Shown here in pieces: positions 1 through 5,518 of a stretch of 12,945 nucleotides of DNA (positions are counted from its first letter, which is position 1; each line of letters begins with the position of its first letter). The stretch comes from Nitrospirota bacterium (GTDB taxonomy: Bacteria; Nitrospirota; CAKKRA01; 9FT-COMBO-42-15). Below the pieces are notes generated by a model. That model saw only the letters and a list, made by a program, of their open reading frames with translations. It searched no databases and was not told the origin of the DNA. Location: assembly GCA_016214425.1 (NCBI GenBank), contig JACRON010000074.1:1-12945 (forward strand), in the 5' to 3' direction. A program made the position numbers and the translations under genes.

Positions 1-59
1 AATCCGGGGTCTACTGGTTCGGACCTTTTAAAGCTTAATTTTCCACAAATGCCACACAT
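1..59 (-). CDS. asnB: Asparagine synthase (glutamine-hydrolysing), N-terminal fragment
   Basis: The minus strand from 59 reads ATG TGT GGC ATT TGT GGA and translates as MCGICGKLSFKRSEPVDPG before leaving the window. Cys2 directly after the initiator Met, within MCGI-G, is the hallmark of class II (Ntn-type) glutamine amidotransferases. The continuation GKL-F...PVDP is the form usual in AsnB-type asparagine synthases, whose N-terminal domain frees ammonia from glutamine for the C-terminal synthetase domain. Only 19 codons are visible. There is no clear Shine-Dalgarno sequence before the ATG. It lies 284 bases downstream of a NusG-like gene on the same strand, and AsnB-like proteins are frequent in exopolysaccharide clusters, so a role in modifying a surface polymer is possible. 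Glucosamine-6-phosphate synthase and PurF share the Cys2 start but differ in the following residues. Confidence 0.8.
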   Translation of the reverse strand, partial: MCGICGKLSFKRSEPVDPG

Positions 60-343
60 ATGTTCTAAGTGTTGCGAGTTACGGGTTACGAGTTGCGGGT
101 TCTGTTCCAAAACACGAAACACGGAACACGAAACCAGTTTCGGGACTTGCCTGCCTGTCGGCAGGCAGGCTTCCGCCATCAAGGCAGTTTCTGCCTTCAA
201 ATAGAAAAGTATTGTCCGCCAATTGCATCACTTGTTTTGGAATTGAAATTTTATTGGCTATGTCTATAATAAGGGGCAAGGATAGAGGGTGTAGGAGTTT
301 TATACCCTTTTACACCCTGTACCCTACACCCTGCACTCTTATT
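60..343. repeat. Repeat-rich spacer between NusG-like gene and asnB
   Basis: I see no credible gene here. It holds several repeats in a row. At 76-103 the 14-base unit GAGTTACGGGTTAC occurs twice with small changes. At 111-135 the motif ACACGAA/ACACGGA is repeated. At 149-170 a perfect hairpin has 9-base arms GCCTGCCTG and CAGGCAGGC around TCGG. At 286-332 the arms AGGGTGTAGG and CCTACACCCT enclose a 27-base loop which itself repeats ACCCTGTACCCTACACCC. Read on the minus strand, this last structure follows the NusG-like stop codon immediately and precedes asnB, so it could act as an attenuator, although there is no long T-tract. Such low-complexity repeats look like dispersed intergenic repeat families. 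Confidence 0.7.
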
Positions 344-814
344 TTAAGCTGCCCTTCCTACCTTCTCTGCCTCAACAACTATCCTTGCCTGGTAGGAAAT
401 GAGATTTAAAAGTATTATAATCCTCTCAGAATCCTTTACATCCTCAAAGATGCCTTCAAAGTCCTTAAAAAGACCGTCTCTTATTATTACCCTTTCCCCC
501 TTCTTAAAGAGGTCATTGGAAATCTGAACAAAGCCGTTTTTCATCCTTATCCTGATAGCATCTATGATTTCATCATCAACGGGAACAGGATTATATCCGT
601 AACTAACAATATCCCTTACGCCTTTTGTGTATCTAATCTTTTTGAAATGCTCAATCGGCTTATATTTGGCAAAAAGGTAGCCTGGGAAAAGACCTTTTCT
701 GTCATTTATCTTTGGGTAAAATGTCTCAACACCGAGCTGCATTATCATCTTTTCTGCAAGGTCTTCCTGCCTCGGTTTTGTGTTAACAACATACCAGTAG
801 CAACTATTTATCAT
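344..814 (-). CDS. NusG/RfaH-like specialised transcription antiterminator
   Basis: This 156-residue protein has the NusG layout. The N-terminal NGN domain begins with YWYVVNTKPRQEDLAEKM (about residues 6-23) and contains FPGYLFAKY. A KOW domain follows, with KGERVIIRDGLFKDFEGIFE at about residues 106-125. It is somewhat shorter than housekeeping NusG (about 175-180), and the sequence FYPKINDRKGLFPGYLF is typical of RfaH/UpxY/LoaP-type paralogues. These ride with RNA polymerase through one long operon, usually for capsule, O-antigen or exopolysaccharide, suppressing pausing and termination. The ATG at 814 is preceded by AAGG about eight bases upstream. The gene stands alone behind a sigma-54-type promoter, with asnB downstream on the same strand. 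That it serves a polysaccharide operon running off the left edge is an inference; no ribosomal or secE neighbours are present, which argues against housekeeping nusG. Confidence 0.85.
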   Translation of the reverse strand: MINSCYWYVVNTKPRQEDLAEKMIMQLGVETFYPKINDRKGLFPGYLFAKYKPIEHFKKIRYTKGVRDIVSYGYNPVPVDDEIIDAIRIRMKNGFVQISNDLFKKGERVIIRDGLFKDFEGIFEDVKDSERIIILLNLISYQARIVVEAEKVGRAA

Positions 815-887
815 TGTACTACCTTGTAATCCCTTTCTTTAAGATTAGGCTTTTGGGTTTTCATTCTAAATATATAAGCAATATATA

Positions 888-904
888 AGCAAACTATGTG
901 CCAA
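888..904 (-). promoter_or_regulatory. Sigma-54 (-24/-12) promoter for the NusG-like gene
   Basis: On the minus strand the sequence is TTGGCAC, five bases (ATAGT or shifted by one), then TTGCT. This matches the sigma-54 consensus TGGCAC-N5-TTGC exactly, with the invariant GG (902-901) and GC (890-889) ten bases apart. A start near 877 would give a leader of about 60 bases before the ATG at 814. It is correctly oriented and placed. A sigma-54 promoter requires an AAA+ activator, and none is encoded in the window. Confidence 0.75.
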
Positions 905-1068
905 ACAGAGAAAGCAGTACAAAAGAACAATTGATAGATAAGTAAAGATAAGGACATATTCCTTCTAATAGGTTGAAAATATTAATGAAGTTGATTTAAG
1001 ATAGGTTGCTATTTTTAAAATTTAAGTTTTAATTAAGGCAATAGGAGGCTAATAATTTGGCTAAATAT

Positions 1069-1091
1069 AAGGAAATCTTTACCATTTCCTT
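1069..1091. promoter_or_regulatory. 8-base perfect dyad, candidate activator site or weak terminator
   Basis: AAGGAAAT (1069-1076) and ATTTCCTT (1084-1091) are perfect inverted arms around a 7-base centre. The dyad lies about 170-190 bases upstream of the sigma-54-type promoter, the usual range for an enhancer-binding protein site. It also lies just downstream of the coaE stop, so a hairpin ending that transcript is the rival reading, but no T-tract follows on the minus strand. Confidence 0.35.
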
Positions 1092-1114
1092 TCCTAAAAA
1101 GAGTATTTTTTTTC

Positions 1115-1717
1115 CTATTTTATCCCTTTTAAATCCATTAAAACATTTTTAACCTGTCTTGCAACTATAGAAAAGGTTTTATTCCCATCTATTATATAAT
1201 CAGCAAACCTGAGCTTTTTCTTTAAAGGTATCTGAGCCCTTATCCTTTTAATCGCATCCTCCTTTGCAAGCCTGTCCCGCTTAACAAGTCTATAAATCTG
1301 GACATCCTCATCTGCATAGACAACAATATTCTTGTCCATCCTTTTATAGGCGCCTGATTCAATCAATAAAGCTGCATCAAAGATAATAACAGCCTCTTGA
1401 TCCCTTTTTACTATCTCCCTTTCTATCTCCTTTGCCCTTCTAAAGACCCTCGGATGCACTATTGAATTTAATAGCTCCCTCTTCTTTTTATTATTAAAAA
1501 CAATCTCTGCGAGTCTGCTTCGGTTTATTGATTTATCTTTGTTAAGAATCTCCCTGCCAAAGTTTTTTACAATATCTCTCCATGCTGGCTTAAATGGCTC
1601 AACAACCTCCCTTGCCAAGACATCAGCATCTATTACATAAGCGCCAAGTTTTTTGAATATTCTTGATGCTGTGCTTTTGCCGCTTGCAATGCCGCCTGTA
1701 AGACCAACTAATATCAT
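1115..1717 (-). CDS. coaE: Dephospho-CoA kinase
   Basis: CoaE catalyses the last step of coenzyme A synthesis, phosphorylating the 3'-hydroxyl of dephospho-CoA with ATP in the cytoplasm. The 200-residue length is normal. The P-loop GLTGGIASGKST lies at residues 5-16 with Lys14. YVIDADVLAREVV (about 27-39) is the conserved DAD substrate-binding segment. IVHPRVFRRA, DAALLIESG and the lid-region arginines (LVKRDRLAKEDAIKRIRAQ) follow in family order. The end ADYIIDGN matches the usual ADYVIDN-type ending. The ATG at 1717 overlaps the upstream phosphatase stop by four bases (ATGA), indicating translational coupling, and AAAGG lies a few bases before it. Confidence 0.95.
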   Translation of the reverse strand: MILVGLTGGIASGKSTASRIFKKLGAYVIDADVLAREVVEPFKPAWRDIVKNFGREILNKDKSINRSRLAEIVFNNKKKRELLNSIVHPRVFRRAKEIEREIVKRDQEAVIIFDAALLIESGAYKRMDKNIVVYADEDVQIYRLVKRDRLAKEDAIKRIRAQIPLKKKLRFADYIIDGNKTFSIVARQVKNVLMDLKGIK

Positions 1718-2475
1718 ACAACCTTTAGAATTATTACTGTAATATTGTCAATGCCGCCGTTTTTATTTGCCGCTGCTATCAATTCCCTGCAGGCATTCTC
1801 TGTATTATTGCTGTTATTCTTTACAATATTCTGCATCTCCTCGTCAGTCAACATATTGGTAAGTCCATCTGTGCATAATAGATAGATATCTCCAGGATCT
1901 ATTCTCTCTGCCCTCATATCAACCCTTATATCAGGCTCTGTGCCCAATGCCTTAGTAAGGACATTCCTCAATGAATGGCTCTTTGCATCTTCCTTTGACA
2001 GAATACCCAGTCTCATCTGTTCATAGACTACAGAATGGTCATCAGTCAGTTGTTTTATCTCATCATTCTTTATTAGATATGCACGGCTGTCGCCAACATG
2101 GCCGATATAGAGATGCGCTTCAGCAAAGAGCGCTGCAACAATGGTTGTTCCCATGCCGTTTAATTTTTTATTTGCTAATGCCTCCTGAAAAATCCTGCTG
2201 TTTGCAAGCCGTATGGCAACATTTAACCTGTTTTCATCCTTTGGTTTTGCCTCGTCTATCTCAAATGGCCATGTAATATCATCCCTGTCAGCAGAAAGCT
2301 TAATAAACTCTTCAACGCTATCCACTGCAAGCTTGCTTGCTATCTCACCGCCTGCATGACCGCCCATTCCATCTGCTACAACATAAAAACCATTCTCAGG
2401 AAAGAACCCAAAGCTGTCTTCATTTAACTTCCTCTTCCTTCCAATATCTGTAAGACCAAAACCTTCTATCTTCAT
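1714..2475 (-). CDS. PP2C-family serine/threonine protein phosphatase
   Basis: A complete bacterial PP2C (Stp/PrpC-like) phosphatase that removes phosphate from Ser/Thr with two metal ions. With the ATG at 2475 it has 253 residues. Motifs in order: RKRKLNEDSFG (acidic N-E-D at 18-20), VVADGMGGHAGGEIAS (D35, G36, H40), GMGTTIVAALF, HVGDSRAYLI, LTDDHSVV, YLLCTDGLTNML and the last metal ligand in GGIDNIT. There is no transmembrane or extra sensor domain. The frame is open back to a TTG at 2502, but the ATG start puts MKIEGFGLTDIG at the N terminus as in relatives; an AGGG lies rather far upstream (about 12-14 bases), so the start is not certain. It is first gene of the pair with coaE. No partner kinase is in the window, so its substrates cannot be named. 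Confidence 0.92.
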   Translation of the reverse strand: MKIEGFGLTDIGRKRKLNEDSFGFFPENGFYVVADGMGGHAGGEIASKLAVDSVEEFIKLSADRDDITWPFEIDEAKPKDENRLNVAIRLANSRIFQEALANKKLNGMGTTIVAALFAEAHLYIGHVGDSRAYLIKNDEIKQLTDDHSVVYEQMRLGILSKEDAKSHSLRNVLTKALGTEPDIRVDMRAERIDPGDIYLLCTDGLTNMLTDEEMQNIVKNNSNNTENACRELIAAANKNGGIDNITVIILKVV

Positions 2476-2527
2476 TATTAAAATAATATCCCTATTACAC
2501 AACTGTATGAGGGTATCTGCAGAGCCT

Positions 2528-2572
2528 GCCCCGAACCTTGCCCTGAACTTGTTTTACGGGTTGATTCGGGGC
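2528..2572. repeat. REP-like palindromic element flanked by 9-base direct repeats
   Basis: GCCCCGAA (2528-2535) and TTCGGGGC (2565-2572) are perfect 8-base inverted arms. The interior contains a weaker inner dyad CCCTGAAC...TTTTACGGG, a form seen in dispersed intergenic repeats. The element is bracketed by AGAGCCTGC at 2521-2529 and again at 2576-2584, like a target duplication. A small hairpin CTGCG-TGATT-CGCAG (2581-2595) adjoins it. The region lies in the leader of the phosphatase gene. Confidence 0.6.
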
Positions 2573-2626
2573 TTTAGAGCCTGCGTGATTCGCAGCCACC
2601 TTTTTAATAGTTAAAATTTTAATAAA

Positions 2627-2654
2627 ATAATACCATATTGGCAAGCAATGTCAA
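2627..2654 (-). promoter_or_regulatory. Sigma-70-type promoter for phosphatase-coaE operon
   Basis: On the minus strand TTGACA (2654-2649) is followed after 16 bases by TATTAT (2632-2627), five of six matches to the -10 consensus. The predicted start near 2620 gives a leader of about 145 bases which includes the REP-like palindrome. It is the best-scoring promoter by eye in this divergent region. Confidence 0.6.
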
Positions 2655-2669
2655 GAAAGCAAAAAAATA

Positions 2670-2698
2670 TTGCACTTTGTGATATAGAAAAGTATAAT
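2670..2698 (+). promoter_or_regulatory. Candidate promoter for the SurA/PpiD-like remnant
   Basis: A perfect -10 box TATAAT (2693-2698) is preceded at 17 bases by TTGCAC (2670-2675), a weak -35. It points toward the gene at 2776 and lies just before the GATTAC element. The -35 is poor, so confidence is moderate. Confidence 0.45.
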
Positions 2699-2702
2699 TA
2701 AT

Positions 2703-2757
2703 GATTACACAGATTAAAGAGCAGATTACGCAGATTAAAACACAAATCTGTATAATC
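2703..2757 (+). repeat. GATTAC three-unit element, copy 1
   Basis: GATTACACAGATTA (2703-2716) and GATTACGCAGATTA (2724-2737) are direct copies with a 21-base period, followed by an inverted copy ATCTGTATAATC (2746-2757). The element ends about seven bases before the AGGAGG of the gene at 2776. The same arrangement recurs at 8227-8273 ahead of another gene. Confidence 0.7.
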
Positions 2758-2775
2758 AATTAGTAGGAGGTTTTT

Positions 2776-3197
2776 ATGATAAAGCTTTTGCGTGAGAGGA
2801 TGCAGTTTGTGCTTGTAATTACCTTATGGGTAGTTATTATTGCCTTTGTTGGCACGATATTTCTTGTATGGGGAAGGGGGGCTGTCAATCCAACAGGCTC
2901 CAATGTCATAGCAACAGTAAATGGCGACATTATCCCTTTTGATGAATATAAAAAGGCATATTACAGGACAATAGATACATACAAGAAGATACTAAAATAA
3001 AAGAAGACATTGTAAAGGAAAGAATGCGCAGGCTGATAAAGGAGGCCACCAGCTATTCAGAGGGAGAAAAAACCAATGTCCCTTCAGAAGGGAACTTAGA
3101 TATGCTTTTAATTCAAAAGCAGGAGCGGGCATACATGGCTTATGTGGAGGGGTTAAAGAAGAAGGCTAAAATAAGGGTCTATGAAGACAGATTATAA
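2776..3197 (+). pseudogene. SurA/PpiD-type periplasmic chaperone, internally deleted and frameshifted
   Basis: The first 74 codons (2776-3000) encode the typical N terminus of the SurA_N/PpiD family: a short basic start MIKLLRERMQF, one membrane anchor (about residues 11-31, rich in V, I and L), then the domain opening NVIATVNGDIIPFDEYKKAYY. The frame stops at TAA (2998-3000) in an A-rich stretch. In the -1 frame, from about 2997, reading continues as EDIVKERMRRLIKEA and ends with QERAYMAYVEGLKKKAKIRVYEDRL, the usual C-terminal end of this family, with stop at 3195-3197. Relatives are about 300-600 residues; here only about 140 remain and the PPIase and central helices are missing. AGGAGG five bases before the ATG is intact. 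A single-base assembly error could explain the frameshift but not the missing middle. Confidence 0.7.
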
Positions 3198-3371
3198 ATG
3201 CTAAAAGACTTCCTAAAAGAAAGCTGGAACCATAAAGCCTCTGCCATTGGCCCTGTGCTTTTGAGGATTACCCTCGGCATACTCTGGCTTGAGATGGGCA
3301 TTCAGAATTGGCAGGCATTCGGCATAGACTACTTCATTTCAAAGAGGTTTCTAAGGTCAATATTTGGATAG
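3198..3371 (+). pseudogene. DoxX-like membrane protein, truncated after about 57 codons
   Basis: An ATG directly abuts the stop of the preceding remnant (TTATAAATG) and opens a 57-codon frame. It contains GPVLLRITLGILWLEMGIQNWQAFG at about residues 19-43, which resembles the first membrane helix and following loop of DoxX/DoxD-like proteins (usual pattern LLR-x-x-LG-hydrophobic-E/H-G-x-x-K/W). Family members have about 130-180 residues and four membrane helices; here TAG at 3369 ends the frame soon after the first. No remainder of the gene is visible before or after the toxin-antitoxin pair. I call it a truncated remnant. The family match rests on one segment, so it is moderate. Confidence 0.5.
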
Positions 3372-3425
3372 ATAAAAAGTTAACCCCGTTGGCCTGTGCA
3401 GAAGAATTAAAGGCTGATTACTTAA

Positions 3426-3438
3426 CTAATAATATTAG
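3426..3438. promoter_or_regulatory. Small palindrome upstream of toxin-antitoxin pair
   Basis: CTAATA-A-TATTAG is a perfect 13-base palindrome about 75 bases before the antitoxin start, followed by a looser ACTCC...GGAGT dyad. Toxin-antitoxin operons are commonly autoregulated at such sites, but I see no DNA-binding domain other than the one presumed in DUF433, and no convincing -35/-10 pair. Tentative. Confidence 0.25.
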
Positions 3439-3512
3439 CCACTCCTTTATATGGAGTAGATTTTTACATAACAATATGGTATATTTTTAAAAAGAGATGG
3501 AGGATATCTATT

Positions 3513-3758
3513 ATGGCAAATACACTTTTAGAGCGTATTTCTATTGACCCTAATATCTGCTTTGGTAAACCCTGTATACGAGGTACACGAATATGGGTAT
3601 CTCTAATTCTTGATTTTTTAGCTAACGGGATGACGATTAAAGAAATAATTGAGGAATATCCACAGCTAACAGAAGAGGATATACTTGCTGCTATTGCTTA
3701 TGGTGCAGAAATGTCCCGTGAACGTTATGTTGAGGTTCCAGTTGGGACTACTAAATGA
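3513..3758 (+). CDS. DUF433 antitoxin
   Basis: An 81-residue DUF433 protein. The family signature is clear: ISIDPNICFGKPCIRGTRIWVSLILDFLANGMTIKEIIEEYPQLTEEDILAAIAYGAE, with the GKPCIRGTRI core at about residues 18-27 and a helix-turn-helix-like NGMTIKEIIEEYPQLTEEDI. DUF433 proteins are found as VapB-like partners of DUF5615 PIN-like proteins and are predicted to neutralise them and bind operator DNA. GGAGG lies nine bases before the ATG. The stop overlaps the next ATG by four bases (ATGA), giving tight coupling of antitoxin and toxin. The pair sits immediately after two broken genes, consistent with acquisition at a rearranged site. Confidence 0.9.
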   Translation: MANTLLERISIDPNICFGKPCIRGTRIWVSLILDFLANGMTIKEIIEEYPQLTEEDILAAIAYGAEMSRERYVEVPVGTTK

Positions 3759-4126
3759 GGTTCAAACTTGATGAAAACTTTGGGAGGCGGACACAACACA
3801 TTTTTCGTGCAGGTGGACACGATGTCCAAACAGTGCGTGAGGAGAAATTGCAAGGGGCTTCGGACTATCATCTCTATGAAGTATGCTGTGCTGAGCAACG
3901 TTGTCTTATAACACTGGATTTGGATTTTGCAGATATAATACGCTTCCCACCTGCCAAAGCAGGCGGCATCGTTGTTATCAGGGTTCCCAAAAACCCCAGT
4001 CTTTTACTGCTTGAACAAATAATACATCAATTTTTAAAGGCGCTCACTCAAATGTCCGTTAAGAACAAGCTGTGGATTGTAGAAATCGGTCGGATACGGA
4101 TACATCAATCAGAAACAGAAGATTAG
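3755..4126 (+). CDS. DUF5615 PIN-like toxin
   Basis: A 123-residue DUF5615 (Mut7-C/PIN-like) protein. It starts with the family motif MRFKLDENF (acidic D6, E7). Further motifs are GHDVQTVREEKLQGASDYHLYEVCCAEQRCLITLDLDFADIIRFPP, with the typical A-S-D and T-x-D-x-D-F acidic residues expected to bind the metal in a PIN-type nuclease fold. These proteins are predicted RNases acting as toxins with DUF433 partners, but the target RNA is not known from sequence. The ATG lies within the antitoxin stop (ATGA). Length is normal and all acidic positions are kept, so it is probably functional. A weak hairpin (ATCAGAA...TTCTGAT, 4110-4140) overlaps its end without a T-tract. Confidence 0.88.
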   Translation: MRFKLDENFGRRTQHIFRAGGHDVQTVREEKLQGASDYHLYEVCCAEQRCLITLDLDFADIIRFPPAKAGGIVVIRVPKNPSLLLLEQIIHQFLKALTQMSVKNKLWIVEIGRIRIHQSETED

Positions 4127-4330
4127 CCCCTTCTTCTGATATGAAGCACCTCTAACATCACATCTTAATGCGAATTCTTTTCTTTCATATTATGTAATCA
4201 GAGATTGTTGTGTTTTTCAATAAGCTCTAAAGATTAAACAGTTGATGGCTTATATAAATCTTTTTGATTATAATAACACCTTTTTAAAGGCGGCAATATG
4301 AAAAGGCAAAAGAGGGTTTGCAAATCAGCC

Positions 4331-5518
4331 TTACGAAAAATAACTGAACAACTTTAAAAGCGGCCCCTGTTTTACCTGCATTGCGCCTTCTGGGCAGACC
4401 TCAAGGCAGCAGAAGCATCGGATGCATTTATCGTAATTAAATTCAAGCCTCTTGTTCTGAATGCTGATTATATCTGTTGGGCACGCCTCAATACACTTGC
4501 TGCATAAGGTGCACATCTTTCTGTCCTCTCTTGGCTTTGATGTGATGTTATTCACAAAAAATTTCTTTAACAGGTTCGGCCCAAACATAACATAAAATTT
4601 CTTTAACAGGTTCGGCCCAAACATAACATCTATCATCTTTGGTCTTATAAAATCATGAATGCTTACATCCTTAAGCCTTTCACCTAAGACATCAATCTTC
4701 TCCATCTCTGTTATGCCAATGCCCTTCTCCTTTGCTGCAACAAGGATAGGAAGCTCCTCATTTTTTACACCTAATGCATTGCATATAACTGTATCTAATG
4801 CAACAGCATCAGAGCCTGCAAATACCAAACCGAGATTTCTCAGCTTACCTGCGCTTCCAGGGCCGTCACCCTCCATTGCAACAATGCCGTCTACAATTGT
4901 AAGCGAAGGCTTGAGCAGGGAATAAAGCTCCAATAGCATTGCTGCAAAATATTTCCTGTCCACGCCTGCCTTAAAATGCCACTGTGCCTTTTGCAAGCCG
5001 ATTATGCAGCCGAACATATTCTTAACGCCAAGCGTCAAAAACATCTGGACATGGGTCTTCAGCTTTGGCAGATTAATAATCACATCTGCATCAAGCGCCT
5101 CTTTTGCAACATTGAGCTTTTTAAATATGCCGCCATTGGTTGCTGACAGCTCCACAGAATCCTTAAAGTCTACCAACCTTATTCCCAATTCATCTGCAGC
5201 CTGTTTCATGCCTGTTACTGCTGCAACCTTTTCAAAATTTATTGACCTGCCGCCTGGGCTGTCGCCTATAAAAGGTGTTCCGCCTGCCTCCATTACAAGT
5301 TTTGCCACTGCCTTTATTACTGCCGGGTGTGTAGTAATCCCTGCCTCAGGGGGTTTTGCAGAAAGCAGGTTTGGCTTTAGCAGAACCTTATCGCCTTTTT
5401 TAACAAAGCTATTTATGCCGCCGAGGAGGTCAACCGACCTTTTAACATCCGCATAAATCTGGGTGTTTTGATATGTATTTGCTCTGACTACTGCTACCTG
5501 TGCCTTATTATTAGTCAT
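4331..5518 (-). CDS. DUF362 protein with C-terminal two-cluster ferredoxin domain
   Basis: A 395-residue cytoplasmic iron-sulfur protein. Residues 1 to about 295 are DUF362, with VLLKPNLLSAKPPEAGITTHPAVIKAV, GGTPFIGDSPGG, INLPKLKTHVQMFLTLGVKNMFG and LNLG-type segments. The C terminus carries two 4Fe-4S motifs: Cys336, 339, 342, 346 and Cys365, 368, 371, 375 (each CxxCxxCxxxCP; an extra Cys370 is present). The biochemical role of the family is not established; electron transfer or Fe-S-linked chemistry is the inference. Just before the clusters a 12-residue segment occurs twice in tandem (VMFGPNLLKKFY 298-309, VMFGPNLLKKFF 310-321), from a 36-base duplication. The ATG at 5518 overlaps the mazG stop by eight bases, so the two are probably co-translated. 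Confidence 0.9.
   Translation of the reverse strand: MTNNKAQVAVVRANTYQNTQIYADVKRSVDLLGGINSFVKKGDKVLLKPNLLSAKPPEAGITTHPAVIKAVAKLVMEAGGTPFIGDSPGGRSINFEKVAAVTGMKQAADELGIRLVDFKDSVELSATNGGIFKKLNVAKEALDADVIINLPKLKTHVQMFLTLGVKNMFGCIIGLQKAQWHFKAGVDRKYFAAMLLELYSLLKPSLTIVDGIVAMEGDGPGSAGKLRNLGLVFAGSDAVALDTVICNALGVKNEELPILVAAKEKGIGITEMEKIDVLGERLKDVSIHDFIRPKMIDVMFGPNLLKKFYVMFGPNLLKKFFVNNITSKPREDRKMCTLCSKCIEACPTDIISIQNKRLEFNYDKCIRCFCCLEVCPEGAMQVKQGPLLKLFSYFS
4558..4629. repeat. Perfect 36-base in-frame tandem duplication
   Basis: Bases 4558-4593 and 4594-4629 are identical 36-base units in direct tandem. The repeat starts and ends inside the DUF362 gene and adds 12 residues without changing frame. Identity without drift indicates a recent event. 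Confidence 0.9.

Larger units (their letters stand above)
815..1114. other. 300-base AT-rich leader/promoter region, no gene
   Basis: No coding sequence is supported. Besides the sigma-54-type promoter (888-904) and the dyad at 1069-1091 listed separately, it holds a direct repeat TATATAAGCAA (871-881 and 882-892) covering the downstream edge of the promoter, and two GGCTAA copies about 12 bases apart near 1046-1064. The rest is AT-rich. The length and position are what a sigma-54 control region with remote activator sites would need. Confidence 0.5.

Noticed and set aside
76..135. Tandem repeats as a possible CRISPR array
   Set aside because: Units are 7-14 bases, directly adjacent, with no unique spacers and no cas genes.
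69..409. Open frames on both strands in the left spacer
   Set aside because: They run through tandem repeats and palindromes and have no conserved features or ribosome sites.
2992..3003. Programmed -1 frameshift in the SurA-like gene
   Set aside because: The A-rich stretch is not a canonical X-XXY-YYZ site in the reading frame, and the missing central domain shows decay anyway.
3308..3490. 60-codon plus-strand frame over the DoxX remnant end
   Set aside because: Out of frame with the recognisable DoxX-like sequence, no ribosome site and no family-like motif.
4298..4357. Short plus-strand frame of 19 codons with AAAGGCGG upstream
   Set aside because: Very short, overlaps the 3' end of the DUF362 gene, no recognisable sequence and no solid promoter spacing.
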